This document shows positions 48,011 through 59,634 of a DNA stretch of 64,000 nucleotides, one piece after another; positions within the stretch are counted from its first letter, which is position 1, and each line of letters starts with the position of its first letter. The DNA comes from Pyrrhosoma nymphula (Eukaryota > Arthropoda > Insecta > Odonata > Coenagrionidae). The notes beneath the pieces were generated by a model that was not told where the DNA came from, did no database searches, and saw only the letters and a program-made list of their open reading frames with translations. The position numbers and the translations under genes were made by a program. The stretch covers positions 2,232,001 to 2,296,000 of the forward strand of contig OY754330.1 of NCBI GenBank assembly GCA_963573305.1, written 5' to 3'.

Positions 48011-48367
48011 AATTTTTTACCCAATTTTATACCCAAATAATTATAAAGATAACAAATGTGTGCTTCCTATGTCAGTGCAGAGAGTAATTGATAATTCTAT
48101 CAGAAGCAGACCTCCTTTCAGTGTCCCCCCTTGTCAGGGAAAGTCGGGCAAAAATACGATGTACCCTTGTCCGGAGCACTCCAGTTGGTACTTCCCTTCA
48201 GAGTGAATTTTTTACCCAATTTTATACCCAAATAATTATAAAGATAACAAATGTGTGCTTCCTATGTCAGTGCAGAGAGTAATTGATAATTCTATCAGAA
48301 GCAGACCTCCTTTCAGTGTCCCCCCTTGTCAGGGAAAGTCGGGCAAAAATACGATGTACCCTTGTCC
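47978..48367. repeat. 195-bp perfect tandem duplication
   Basis: The block from GGAGCACTCCAGTTGG to CCCTTGTCC occurs at 47978-48172 and again at 48173-48367 with no difference seen. It includes the start of the Penelope-like GIY-YIG motif and upstream non-coding sequence. The lack of differences makes it recent, or an assembly artefact. Confidence 0.9.
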
Positions 48368-49390
48368 AGCTTATCCTTGAAGCACTCCTTGGCATCTCTG
48401 TTTGCATCTTTTCTGTATTTTGTCTTTGAGATTCACTATCGCTATGACTATCCTTTGGAATTTCACCTAGTCTTTGAATAGTGCTGACTCAATTAGCGCT
48501 TTTTTACGTTAACGCTATCTAAAATTTAATACCATTTTGTTCCCATTAACGTTCACACTTCACGTTCGCACTTAAAAACTTTCATGACATTTCGTAAAAA
48601 TTCACAGCAATAATGGAAGGCATCAGAAACTGCACTTGCTAGATCATCTGTCCCAATTAGTCCCTGAAGACGACTCTACAGTAAACATGCAATACTTTTT
48701 CCTTGATTTCCTATAGATGCCTTAATTTTTACAGCTGCCGGATTTCAGGGTAATCTGTTGAACTTGAGTTGCTGCAAATTTCCATGGAAGTCATAATTTT
48801 TGGGCACTTATCATTGAAATGGTCAGAAAATAAGAAGTATTTCTCATGCAACAATTAACTAATGATGATAGATGATGTAGAAGAAATTCTTTTTTCCTAG
48901 CTCTGTTCATAGTTCGTAGGAATTACCTTGTCTCCTTATAATAGGGAAAATTGTTAACTCATTGTCCATAATGTGCTGTCTTCTAATAAAACTTAAATGT
49001 TTGCTTTAGTAATAATTAGTTATACATCAACCAGTTTTCTTATGAATGGATATTAAAACATTAACTAAGGTTTTTTTTAATAACCTCAGTGTCACACCTT
49101 TGAGAATAGAATGTCTCTATTCATGCACTTAGATTTTTTATTGCTTTTGTTTATAAATAAAAGAATTATACTTAGTACTATTCCACACCTTATTGAGTAC
49201 TACCTCATCCGGTTAGTCATTATCAAGAAGTGTACTCTTGTAAGAAGTTTACTCTTGTAAACCTTTTGATAATGAAGCAAGCATAGAGTTTATACATAAA
49301 TTATAGTTTATAGCGAATATAAAAAGTATTATTCTTTTGATTTCTATGTGGAAATTCTACAAAGTGTATTCGCCCATCATCACTTTAATT
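48368..49390. other. no gene recognised
   Basis: AT-rich intronic sequence. A 21-bp-scale local repeat (TGTACTCTTGTAAGAAGTTTACTCTTGTAA, shown here only by place at 49231-49260) is the only structure seen. Confidence 0.5.
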
Positions 49391-49399
49391 TGTTTTTGT

Positions 49400-50002
49400 T
49401 TTTTATGTAAATGCAGCGAGGAGTCATCTCGTCTCCTCCTCCGCTGCTGGGCCTCTTTCTCCAGCCCTTCCACTCCCCATTTCTGTCTGCCCTCTTGCTG
49501 CATCTGGGCTTCTTCCTCCAGCTCTCACTCCACTTTTGCAGCTGTTGAACTTCTCCGATGAGTTTCGGAATTTATCTCACTCTTTCTGTAGGTCATTGCT
49601 TAGGCAGTATCTAACCCAACCACCCAACCCATGTCTTCCATGTCTACTTCATCCATGTGGTGTTCCATACACATAGATTCTACTAGTTTCTGTTTTTGCA
49701 CAAGCTGTTACTTTGTGTTCAATTGAGTCCAAGATTCCGCATTATTCGCTATTTTCTTCTGGGTTTTTCTTTATTTTGTGTAGGTATTCCAGACAGTCTC
49801 CGTGCCTGCTTTAAATCTGGGCCATTTTGCTTCTTGCCTTAAATTTTACTTTTCCTCTTTCTTCTATTTTTCGGAAGATTTTGAAAGTCTGCTGGCCTTT
49901 GGAAGATTCACTCCATTCAGTATTCCAAGGTTCACATGTTATATTAGTCAATTCCTTCTTGGCTCTACTGATTGTTGTGAAGTTCAGGTCATTTCCTTAG
50001 TG
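49400..50002 (-). pseudogene. R1/Jockey-like LINE, 3' part (left of the Tigger insertion)
   Basis: The minus strand encodes SRHGDCLEYLHKIKK, then CGILDSIEHKVTAC, resembling the GHGxFxxYL and C-x-x-EH-x-x-C zinc-knuckle-like C-terminus of R1/Jockey LINEs. A Glu/Lys/Arg-rich tail follows towards 49400. It is the continuation of the reverse transcriptase at 53999-54960, separated by the Tigger element. Many stops. Confidence 0.55.
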
Positions 50003-53000
50003 CAGTGGAAGCCCGGTATAGTGAGTACGGCTTTTTGCGAGAATCCCGTTTTAGCGAGTGATTGTCTTTGTACCGCCAAAAGGCCTATTTTTTACATGTA
50101 AAATAAAGTGGATATAGCGAGGCCAAAAAGTTCCTTCCATGGTATACGCTCGGTATTACGACAGATATCTCTCGAGGGCGATGCACCACCTAGCAAAAAT
50201 TAACTATTTTGTTTTGTATTATCTGTTAATTAAACTATATATTCAAGATGTGAGCCATATCTGCAACACCTAAAGCCAGTTATGTCCAAACATTAGTGAT
50301 TTACGGCCTTAGTACGCTGTGCGCGCTCCCATTTTACGTTCTTCTTTTGTTAGGCCCAGTCATCAGTGAGAGGGGAGTGGGCGGACGACAAGCTAGTTGA
50401 GAGTAGAAGAGGGAGTTAGGTCCCCCCTACCCTCTGGCTGGCTCCGTCGCTAGGCGATGTCTTAAGCAAGGACACTGTTACATTGTGGTGAAACCCCCTC
50501 CATCTTTTCCCGTGTTAGGGATGGTAGCGATGAAAGTGGAAAGCGCAACTCTGTCGTAGTTAGATTGGCGCTCTAGAATAGATTTTTGACTCATGGAAAT
50601 CTAGAGCCATGTTACTTGTCGCTGCATGCTGCCCAGCGATGTATATTTCAATCTTTCATTCATGCATAGGAATGTAAATCGATCAAGACCTCGCCAGCTA
50701 TTGCCATGTAGGAAAATCTCTTACAGTGATGACCAAGGTGGTAAAATAACCGCCAACCTTAGGCTAGCGAGCAAGGGTTCAACACCGCCCCCACCGAGGT
50801 CGAGGAAACAGCGGTAAAAAATGTTGTAACAGCAGAATTACTCTACGGATAGCAGAAATCCTCTGCTTGGCGACCAATCATAGTGAATCTTCATTATCTC
50901 TTCTTGATGCTCTCCAAAATTCTGTACGATTCAAAGTTTTACACCATATCAGCAATACTGGAACGCACTCCCTTAAATGTGTGTTTAAATGAATGGCAAA
51001 ATAAGGAGCTGGTTACCCTCAAGGGCTATTTACTATGCGAGCACGATTAATAAAATGCGGATTCTAACAACAGCTCCTTTGAATCTCGTGGCATAGATTA
51101 AAAGCTCCGATATTATTGACTCTGTCAAAAATAATATTCCGCTCCGAATTGCAGCAACCAGTCCTCTCATCACTTCTCATTCAGCTCGAAGCAATGTGTC
51201 CGATGCTTAGGGCACGATCCGTGGCATGGGGCCTCAACATTCAGCAGAATGAGAGCGATCTGTCGGAGCGATTGAAAAACTCAAACCATTCCGTCAACTC
51301 GATGTGCCCAATCACACGGCAGCAGAGAGTTGTGATGTAGGTAAGGGGCGGAGTTTACTCGGTCGGAGGGGCAGTGTTTTCTCGGTCGGAGGGGCGGAGT
51401 TGTCTCGTGGTTTGTGCGGCAGCATCATGTCCACGAAACGTAAATCTTTGGACCTTAAAACCAAAATTAAAATTATAGGCGAGTGCGAAAATAACAGGTC
51501 TTCAAAGACTGATATCGGGAGGCGGTTTGGTGTGTCGTCATCTACGTTGTTCACAATATTAAAGAACAAAGAAAATTCGTGCAGCAGTGGCTGAACTAGG
51601 ACGACCTAGCAGCCAAAAACATTTGCGGCATGGGGAACATCCTCAAATGGAATCTGCACTATTCAAGTGGTTTTGTCAGCAAAGGTCTGCAGGACTGCCC
51701 ATAAACGGTCCCATGTTAAAGGCGAAAGCTGACTACATTGCCACTGTATTTGGAATCGAGAACTTCAAAAGCTCGGATGGATGGCTTGCTCGTTTCAAGC
51801 AAAGGAAGGGTATATCACTTCACAAAGTGTCGGGCGAGTCAACGAGTGTGAATCCAAAAGCTGTGGAGGACTGGGATACAGTCCTTAAAAGTTTCCTGAG
51901 TAAATATGAGCCCTGCGATATCTATAACGCTGACGAGAATGGTCTATTCTACAACCTCTTGCGTAACTCAACTCTTGCAGTTCGAGGGGATCCTTGCAAA
52001 GGGACCAAAAGGAGTAAGGAGAGATTGACAGTTATGCTTTGTGTGAATATGGATGGCTCAGATAAGGTGAAGCCGTATATTGTGGGGAAATACGCCCATC
52101 CCAGGTGTTTCAGGGGCGTAAAATCATTACCGTGCTCCTACAGTCACAATAAAAATGCGGGGATGACTTCTGAGTTATTCACGCAGTGGTTGCAAGCATT
52201 CGATGCAAGGATTGTGGGGAAAAATCGTAAAGTAGTGCTATTTGTTGATAATTGTCCGGCCCATCCAAATATTGAACTTAGGCATGTGAAACTAGTATTT
52301 TTACCACCAAATTCTACATGCGTTTGGCAACCTTTAGATCAAGGTGTCATTAAACTCTTCAAGCACAATTTCAGGAGTTTATTAGTGAATTACATCGTGA
52401 CTCATCTTCCAAAGAACGACATACAGAGACTGAAGTGGAATGTGCTTGATTCAATGCGGGCGGTTGCAATCAGCTGAGAAATGATTTCTCCGGTGCACAT
52501 ATCGGCTTGCTTCAGGCATGCAAGATTTATTGTCGAGGGAAACACCCGGGATGACGAGCATTTAGATGAAGCCCTGAGTAACCCTGACCCTGAAGGTTGG
52601 CAGGACATTACCGTGCATTTTGGTCCCTGCGAGTTTCGCGACTATGTCACTGCCGATGACAGCTTGCCTGTGCGGGAGGAGTTGACGGAAGACGAATTGA
52701 TTGACTCAGTCAGAAACAAAGTTGACGACGTAATTAGTTCCGATTCCAAAGAAGAAGAAACGGTGCCTATGCCCTCGAGAGCTGAAGCACAGCAGGCTAT
52801 AAAAGTAATTAGCGACGTCTATAGGGCCAGTAATGCTTCCCTGGATGAACTAAAAACATTCAGTGAAGTAGAAGGATTTGTGCTTTCCGCAACTGCCACT
52901 AAATTGAAGCAGACAATGCTTGATACATTTTTCACCACTGAGTAGGCATTGAAACTATTTTGTGATTTATATTATTGATGTGAAGTACGTGTGATGTGTT

Positions 53001-53996
53001 TGTGATAAAGAAGGTCCCCTATTTTTTTTGTTATGCTCGTACTTTCCCAATGAAGTCAACATGGTTTTCGTTTGCAAAAGTATTATTTATTTTCTCGTAC
53101 GTTCAGAAAGGAATTATATTTTTGTTAGCTGTGATAATTTTTGCATATTTTTGTTATTTTTAAAATATAACCAAGCCTTATACTGCGCTAATAATTAAAA
53201 TTTATCTTGTTCACCATATTTCTTTTTGTGATTTTGTGACCAGTTTTCTTTTTTGATTCCTAATTTCACAGGTTATCATCATTATTCAAATCGCGTGGGT
53301 ATTTTTCCAAGAATCACATACCTGCGTTCGTTCTATATCCTGGAGATGGCAGTACTTGCACGAAACATGATGTGCTAGCCAATCGACGGAGGTATTTTCT
53401 TTTCTAGTGTAAATAAATACTCGATGACACTAATTTGAGGTAGATAATTGAATTTTAATCATAGAAACTGCTAGGAATAGGTGACTATGCGAGAAATATC
53501 TTCGACCACCGGTACATGCCGTATTTCAGTGAACCTTCAGGCCAATTTTCCCAACTGATGGACGTACTGGTTAACTTTCGAAAACTCGACAAAGTTGATA
53601 TTATCGTCATGACATATTCGCAAAATTATCCAAAAACTACAGTATACCTAATATTTTAATTCCGATTAGTTACGGTGTCTTTACAGCTTTCTTCGGCGAT
53701 CGAAAAATAGAAGAACTGGAAGAAAAACACCGAAACTGGAGGAATTAGTATTTTATGTAATGGAAAATGTCCCGTTTCTTCCTTAAAATTAGTTGATATT
53801 CCACCAGATTGTGCCTGAAACGACTTTTTTTGCTGTTCACCTTTGTCAAATACCATGGAAACAAAAGAAAAACTGTAAATACGAACGACTATGAGAATTA
53901 GGTGGCTTTATTCAACACTTTCGGATACAACGAGCGCTCGATTTAGCGAGTGATTTCCGAGGGATTATGAGCACTCGTTAAACCGGGCTTCCACTG
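50003..53996 (+). mobile_element. Tigger/pogo DNA transposon, 3994 bp
   Basis: The ends are CAGTGGAAGCCCGGTATAG at the left and the inverse CAGTGGAAGCCCGGTTTAA at the right. TA follows the right end (53997-53998), and the left flank is TG, so one copy of the TA duplication is mutated. A pogo-type transposase lies at 51427-52945. The element inserted into an R1-like LINE and split it. Two lesions in the transposase make it inactive, but it is otherwise well preserved. Confidence 0.88.
51427..52945 (+). pseudogene. Tigger/pogo transposase with one frameshift and one stop
   Basis: From ATG 51427 the N-terminus MSTKRKSLDLKTKIKII is a Pipsqueak/CENP-B-type helix-turn-helix, ending with FGVSSSTLFTILKNK. 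A frameshift at about 51570-51590 moves to the frame 51587-52477. This holds the second CENP-B-type DNA-binding part (FKSSDGWLARFKQR) and the DDE domain: YNADENGLFY (first Asp), VLFVDNCPAHP (second Asp) and WQPLDQGVIK (third Asp). A TGA at 52475-52477 is the second lesion; the frame continues to 52945 with an acidic C-terminal part ending in a helical QTMLDTFF. The catalytic residues are intact. It is similar in layout to the human TIGD/Tigger family. No signs of host domestication. Confidence 0.9.
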
Positions 53997-53998
53997 TA

Positions 53999-54960
53999 CT
54001 CTGTTATTCCATTGGCCTTTAGATTTTCAATGGTGATTCTTTCAACAACCACAAACTTCATGGCGAGAGCATCTGTACTTACAGTTGAGAAGCATCTTGT
54101 TGTGGGTATTAGGCAGTTTCTTTGAACCTCTTCCAGTTTTCTTTTAATCCTGGAGTGGCTGATTTTTTAACCCCAAGCAGTGCATCTGTAAGTCATCATT
54201 GGAATTGCAACTCCCTTAAATAGATAATTCCAAGTGATAATGTTCAGTGTGTTAGCCTGGGTTGCCTTTGAATTGCCTGGAAGATGTTCTTAGCCTTGTT
54301 CAATGCATAGTTAAGGTGTATGGTAAAAATGTAAGTTTTTCATCCATGTAAACATCCAAGTATTTCAATGTTTCGCTTCTTGTCAGCTGCCAGTTCTCTG
54401 GAATCTGCATAATATTCTCTGCTCTGGATTCGATGTCTTTCCTGCTGTTTCCTTTAACCATTATGGTGGTATCGTCTGCGTAGGCGATGGCATCACAGCA
54501 TTCAGGGAAGTTTTCCCTCAGGAGTTGATTCATGATGAGATTCCAGAGCATTGGTCCGGGAACAGACCCCTGCAGGCAGCCTTTGGATGCATTCTTGTCA
54601 ATCCGGCTGGTTTTTGTTTCATACAGGACTTTTCATCCTTCAAAATAACTTAAGATAATTTTGATTAATTTCCCAGGTACTTTTATAGTTTCATCTCATT
54701 TATGACTGAGGGCTACCAGACTGAGTCAGACATTCTTTTAATGTCCATGAAGATTGCAATCTTGTATTTATCATCTCCTTCTCTTACATGTATTTCTAAG
54801 TAGGTGTTGGATGGCATCAGTTGTTTTGTGGCCTCTTCTGAACCCATACTGGTTCGGGTGAAGCAAGTTATTTAGTCCCATTCTTTCTTCCATTTTCTTT
54901 CTTATGATTCTTTCCAGAATTTTCCCAAGCTCCGGCAGAAGCGTGATTGGGCAGTATAAG
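53999..54960 (-). pseudogene. R1-like LINE reverse transcriptase fragment (right of the Tigger insertion)
   Basis: On the minus strand GSVPGPMLWNLIMNQLL (near 54570-54520), CCDAIAYADDTTIMVKG (YADD box) and SETLKYLDVYMDEKLTF match the R1-clade GPLLWN, AYADD and KYLGV blocks. The frame decays towards 54000, where the Tigger element begins, and continues at 50002-49400. Upstream parts toward 54960 show further weak similarity, with stops. Confidence 0.72.
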
Positions 54961-55223
54961 CTCAGATCGGCGAAAACGAGGGATATGTCAAGTCCCAGTC
55001 AAAGCTAATGATTTTTCCTCCTTGGAATTTCGCACATAAATCTGTATACTTTTCACCCTGCGACTAACAATGGTCAAATAATCACTCACTCTGACGACCT
55101 CCTCACTACAAGTTATACTCATTACAGTTGTATTTAATGTATTCCATGGTATTCATAGAAGATTTGTGGTCAAAATGAAAGTGTACATCTTATCCTAATC
55201 CAGGGTGATCTCTCTGTGAACAG

Positions 55224-55462
55224 GAGTTTGCTGGGGAATGATGGTGGTGATCTCAGAATTCGCGGTGGAGACCGTTCTAAGTCAGATGCAGGCAACACGT
55301 CAACGGGCGATGGCCTGGGCGGGGAGCATCCACCTGAGCTACCGCCTCGGCTGGCTGGTGGCATCAGGAGCACAGGGTCTGGTGGAGCGGACACCCCTGG
55401 ACTTCGTCTGTCCAGCAACAGCAACTTTGAACTTTGTACATCCCGAACAGACATAGAACAAT
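55224..55462 (+). CDS. SH2B-family adaptor, exon 4: Gly/Pro-rich linker
   Basis: The exon begins with the base that completes codon 301 (Arg), then codes residues 302-380 and one base of codon 381. The linker is rich in Gly, Ser and Asp and contains HPPELPPRLAGG, a PPELPPR-type proline motif also found between PH and SH2 in SH2B proteins and a possible SH3 ligand. The acceptor is TGAACAG; a CCAG 20 bases upstream would give the wrong phase and a stop. The donor is AATGTATGC. Its place 28 kb downstream of exon 3 rests on phase and linker content rather than on a strong domain. Confidence 0.8.
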
Positions 55463-56934
55463 GTATGCCATATTCATGATTGTTTAAAATACTATAATCA
55501 TTTTATTTTGAAGGTTTTAAAGGTTATTGGTTTCTATTCATGATACTGATTTACTATTTTTCTCTGCATCTATCTCCTACATTTTGACTGGTGATCATTC
55601 ATTTTGGATATATATAGTGCTCTTTACATCTGTGTGGAAATTTTATTCCTTTTTGTTAATTGGTAATAGGGCTTTCATAACTGGGCTGTAACCTCATAAA
55701 ATGCAGGAAGTTAATGCTATAAATTGAAATTCAGTATAGGGTGAGAAAATGCAGAAAACACTTGTTTGACTCGTGGAGTTGAACAGAATTCTCATTAGAT
55801 ATCATATCCACCAAAATGGGTTGCCATCTTTGTTAATAATCATTGTAAATGATAGTGATATTAATTTTAAGATAAGGTCACTTTGCAGCTTGTCAGGTTT
55901 TTCATGAACAAGAAAACATTGCAATTTCTTGAAACCTTAAGGATTATGGTTTCAAGACTAGTTGGCTGTAGCTGAGAAAGGCTTACTTTATATCTCCGAG
56001 TATAAGTTGGAGTCTTCTTTTTGGGCCGATGATACCGACTAAAATCTGCGACTTGACAGGAGTCTAGGTGAAAAAATATATTTTATCTCCTCGTTTTCCT
56101 ATTTAAAAAAGTGAACCATTTAAATCAGGGGTGAATAATGAAAAAAGAATGTGACAAACATTGAAAAAAGAAAGACAAACTTTCAATAAATTTATTGCTA
56201 TTACCCACTCGAAGACCACGAGGGCACGAATGCCTTACTCGGCCACATCGTGTCATCAATACTACATAGTTGAACACGAGAAAGGGGGTTGCCAAAAAAC
56301 CTACGACGGATAACGAAGGGGTCGGGTTCATTATTCAAAGTAATGTATCTGTAAAATTCTCCAGTTTACGCTTAACTTGCACGGTGATATCCCGTCATCA
56401 GCAGGGTTGAGTGGAGTGATGGCAAAAATTTGTCGACGGATTTGTCCGATACAAATTTTGAAATGAGAATGATACTAAAGTTTAATAACTTTTTAGAAAG
56501 AGTGAAATAAATTTTTCTTGAATTTGAAGTTTGTATATATTTTATCCCAATTGCAAAAAATAGCTTTTAAAAGTTACTTTTTAAAAGTTTCTGAAAAGTA
56601 ACTGAAAAAGTAACTTTCAACGTAAGAATAATGAATTTTCTTCTATTTTAATAAAAGTGGAAAACTGCAAAGACATTTCATTACTATGAATGAGTTCCAC
56701 CACATCTGCCCTGATACAACTTTATTTATTCAACGTAAGAGTTGCTTTAACTTTAACTTAAATCAGTTACTTTTACAGAAAAGTAACTTTTGATTTCAAC
56801 TAGTTACTTTTTACAGAGATTAACTTTAATCAGTTAATTTTTTTGGTAACTTTCCCAACTGTGCTGGTATCTAATTGTTACGGAAATGTGAATATTTCTC
56901 GGAAAAGATGAATATTTCTAAATACAGTGAACTC
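55463..56934. other. intron 4, first part; no gene
   Basis: Non-coding. Contains a stretch of repeated AAAGTAAC/GTTACTTT motifs at about 56560-56860. Confidence 0.6.
56560..56860 (-). repeat. GTTACTTTT-rich transposon-like segment
   Basis: The motif AAAAGTAACTTTT or close variants occurs about eight times on both strands. The minus-strand end reads CACAGTTGGGAAAGTTAC, the kind of terminus seen in miniature elements in several animals. The opposite terminus was not found, so the borders are uncertain. Confidence 0.4.
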
Positions 56935-57079
56935 TCGATTATCCGGGCTAATGATGGGGAGAGGACGCACAGATAATCCAAACTTTCACTTTTATTTCTT
57001 ATAATTTTCATAATATATGTAAAATAACGATGTAATATCATTTGCGCTCATAGTCCGTTATTTTAGATTGTTTCATGGA

Positions 57080-57760
57080 CTAATTGTGAGTTTTCTTCCC
57101 CCCACCACGTATCTTTTTAGCAGCGATAATGCCATTGTAGTCGTATTCCCGCTGCTTCGTATACTGCAGCAAACTATCTAAGAAGTTGAGCGCCTGGCTG
57201 TGACTCATGCGTTCGCTGGTCCCCTCGTCTTCACTCCCGCTACTTCCACTCTCCCCACTATCTTCCTCTCCCCCATGTCCGTTCAAGTAAACAATATCGC
57301 TATCAGTCACATGCCGGAAGCCTGGGACACTTTCGTCTCTCGTTAGCCATTCTTCTAAGTTCTCCGCATCAACATTTTCGAATCCTATCATGGTTTTCAC
57401 TAAACCCCCCAACTCTGAGTCGTGCACTCCAATTTCTGCAAACCCCTGGAAATCACCTTCGAGGTTAAACAAAAGTTTCATCCAAGAACGAACTAGTGTA
57501 ACAGGTTTCACTGAGGACCAGGCCTGTGACACACCATGAATTGCATCCAATTTTCTTCCAAAATTTCAATAAATTGTTATCTTCATTGACTAGCGTCCTA
57601 AGAAGACAAACTCGTTAATTCCTTTTCATTGACATGATGATGCCGTGATCCATTGGCTGAAGTATGTAAGTGATATTCGGGAGTAAAAAAAACTTTACTT
57701 CCCTGCACTGTGTTTTGAGAGGTAATTGTTAAGTCGCCGATGGCTCTGATGAACTCTTGT
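57080..57760 (-). pseudogene. jerky/Tigger-like transposase, C-terminal part
   Basis: The minus strand reads EVKFFLLPNITYILQPMDH (57720-57640), matching the LPPNxTxxxQPMDQG block with the third catalytic Asp. In a shifted frame it then reads DAIHGVSQAWSSVKPVTLVR, SWMKLLFNL and FENVDAENLEEWLTRDE, typical of the jerky/Tigger C-terminus. One frameshift or more occurs around 57560-57640. The first two catalytic Asp blocks and the DNA-binding domain were not found. A Glu/Ser-rich tail ends at 57080. Confidence 0.8.
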
Positions 57761-58935
57761 GGGTTCTACATGATTCTTAGAAGTTATGTTGACCGTCACA
57801 GGGCACTCGCTCGTATTTCTGGGCCTTTCTTTTGTCCGTTATCTTTTTCCTGCTGACAAGGTTTTGTGAGCTTGAGGATTTCCCTCTCCCAGGCCTTGGG
57901 AGTTTCCCCTTCTCGTTCTAAGTAAACTAGGGTCCATGGTTATCCCTTAGCCTCGCGATAGTGCTTCTGGAGTATCTTATTACCCACAGCTGCTAGATTT
58001 ATTACCTCTACGGATTTCTTTACTGTTACTTTTTTCTAGATGCGTCTTCCTACTCAATTCTTTTCTTCTACTGCACTAGCCATTTGAGTTTGATTTTCAG
58101 CATTTCCTCTCGGTCATTTTTTGACCCATCGCATACTGTTTGAGCTTTGTCTTCGGAAATAATTTCACTGTTCATTTATTGTTAATCTCTCTGGACTCTC
58201 CTAGATTTCTCTTCTGGTATTGACCCCTGCATTGTTTGGTCATTCATCTCTGGATTTTTTACCGACCCCTGCGTTTGATTGGTAGCAGGGCGTTCTTTGG
58301 ATTACCTGAGCCAACCTCAACAGTGTTTTGTTCGTTTATAGTCCTGCGCGTCATCTTGGACTTTTCTCTCGGCATTTTGGGACTGATTATATTTACATTT
58401 TTCTAGTGCTTCATTTTGGCTGTCTTGCGGCGTCCTTGCAACTTAGGCTTTATTTTGCCCTTGGATTATCGTTGGCTTATTCTCCACCGTCCCTTTTGAG
58501 ACATTCTCTGATTCTACATCCAAAAATACATTAAGAACATATGTATTTTTCAAGAAGAGCATTCCAACGGAAGGTTTTTAAGAAATTCTGGAAGAAAATG
58601 AGCACAGGGATGAATTTTTAGACAAATTTTCCGAAGATTACTCTATATCCCTGCTTTCCCCAACTTCCCGATCACGTTGCCATAAAAACTCATCGATTTA
58701 AATAAATTTTTAAAAAATTCTGAGCGATGGTTCTGTTTGAAAGAGATGGAGAGGAGAGGGAAAGCGTGCAAATTTTCGGCACTGAGGAAAAAGATGCTTC
58801 TAGAGCTCAATCTGCTAAACCATCTACGTCGGGCTCTGCTAAAGAAAAATAATTTCCAGGTTCACCTTTGGAATCTGATGGTAACTCAAATGAAGATGAT
58901 TTACTGCCTTGTGTAGGTTTCCACGGGTTGATGGA

Positions 58936-59122
58936 TGTGAAGATACAGGTCTTCCAGGTTTTACTCCGTGTTAGTCCATCTTCTTCGGATGATATGTTTT
59001 GCCGGCGTTGCAGTTGAAATTCGGCGTTGAGTCGACCGCTTCACGACTGCAACGCCGGCAAACCATCGTCTGAAGATGATGGACCAATGCGGAGTAAAAC
59101 ACAGAAGACCTGTGTCTTCACG
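58936..59122. repeat. 187-bp palindrome with hammerhead-like arms
   Basis: The left arm 58936-59013 and right arm 59043-59122 are near-perfect inverses over about 78 bp, separated by a 29-bp loop. The right arm reads CTGAAGA (59070-59076), then a GAC..GGAGT stem-like part and AAAAC, and the left arm carries the same on the other strand. It lies inside the pogo-like element. It is either a foldback miniature element or two terminal repeats of a retroelement joined head to head. Confidence 0.8.
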
Positions 59123-59634
59123 ATTTACCCCTGCATTTGAAGAAGAAATTCCCGGAATTCATATGGCACTCTACAGATCTGAATCCAGGAATTCATTGAT
59201 GCGATCCCCAAGATTCTAGATGCAAGGCAAGTGCTCGCAAAGATTGTCTGATACTAGATTTTTCCGTTAATTGTTTTTTTCAGTGGATCTCATGAAGTTT
59301 ATCGTGGACGAAACCATTAATTATTGTAAATATACCTGCAAGAAAGCTCCGGAGAGTGCGTATTCACGGCTCAAAAGTTGGAAAGATACTGACGATGAAC
59401 AATGAGGTAAACATAACACGTTCATTGTAAGTAATTAAGGAAAACAATTACATTTTATAAGGTGGATTTGAGTGGCAAGAAAGGGCCTTATATAAGTCTT
59501 GCTTGTATTAGATTGCTAAAATCCAAATGTGTGTTTTGATTGATTTTTTTTATATTTACTGCAGAAAATATCGACGAAGAGTAAAAAATCACGCACCGAT
59601 AATCCGCAACACGGATAATCGGGAGTTCACTGTA

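Larger units (their letters stand above)
27045..55223 (+). other. SH2B intron 3, about 28.2 kb, transposon-rich
   Basis: The donor GTACAA and acceptor TGAACAG join exons 3 and 4 with matching phase. No further exon of this gene was recognised inside, though a small alternative exon cannot be excluded. About half is identifiable transposon sequence, listed separately. The stretches 27045-27600 and 29010-29950 hold no recognisable gene. Confidence 0.75.
56935..59632 (-). mobile_element. pogo/Tigger-type element (jerky-like), 2698 bp
   Basis: The ends are CAGTGAACTCTCGATTATCC at the left and the inverse CAGTGAACTCCCGATTATCC at the right, matching at 19 of 20. Intact TA duplications flank both sides (56933-56934 and 59633-59634). 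The C-terminal part of a jerky/Tigger transposase is on the minus strand near the left end. The rest of the coding region is lost or unrecognised, and a palindromic insertion lies at 58936-59122. Confidence 0.88.

Noticed and set aside
49392..49560. A possible SH2B exon after TTTATGTAAATGCAG
   Set aside because: The frame shows low-complexity Ser/Pro/Leu sequence with no SH2B similarity, and the opposite strand reads as the basic tail of the R1-like LINE.
50461..50500. Similarity of GTGGTGAAACCCCCTCCATC to part of the Gypsy LTR
   Set aside because: Only a short, imperfect match without LTR termini; treated as chance.
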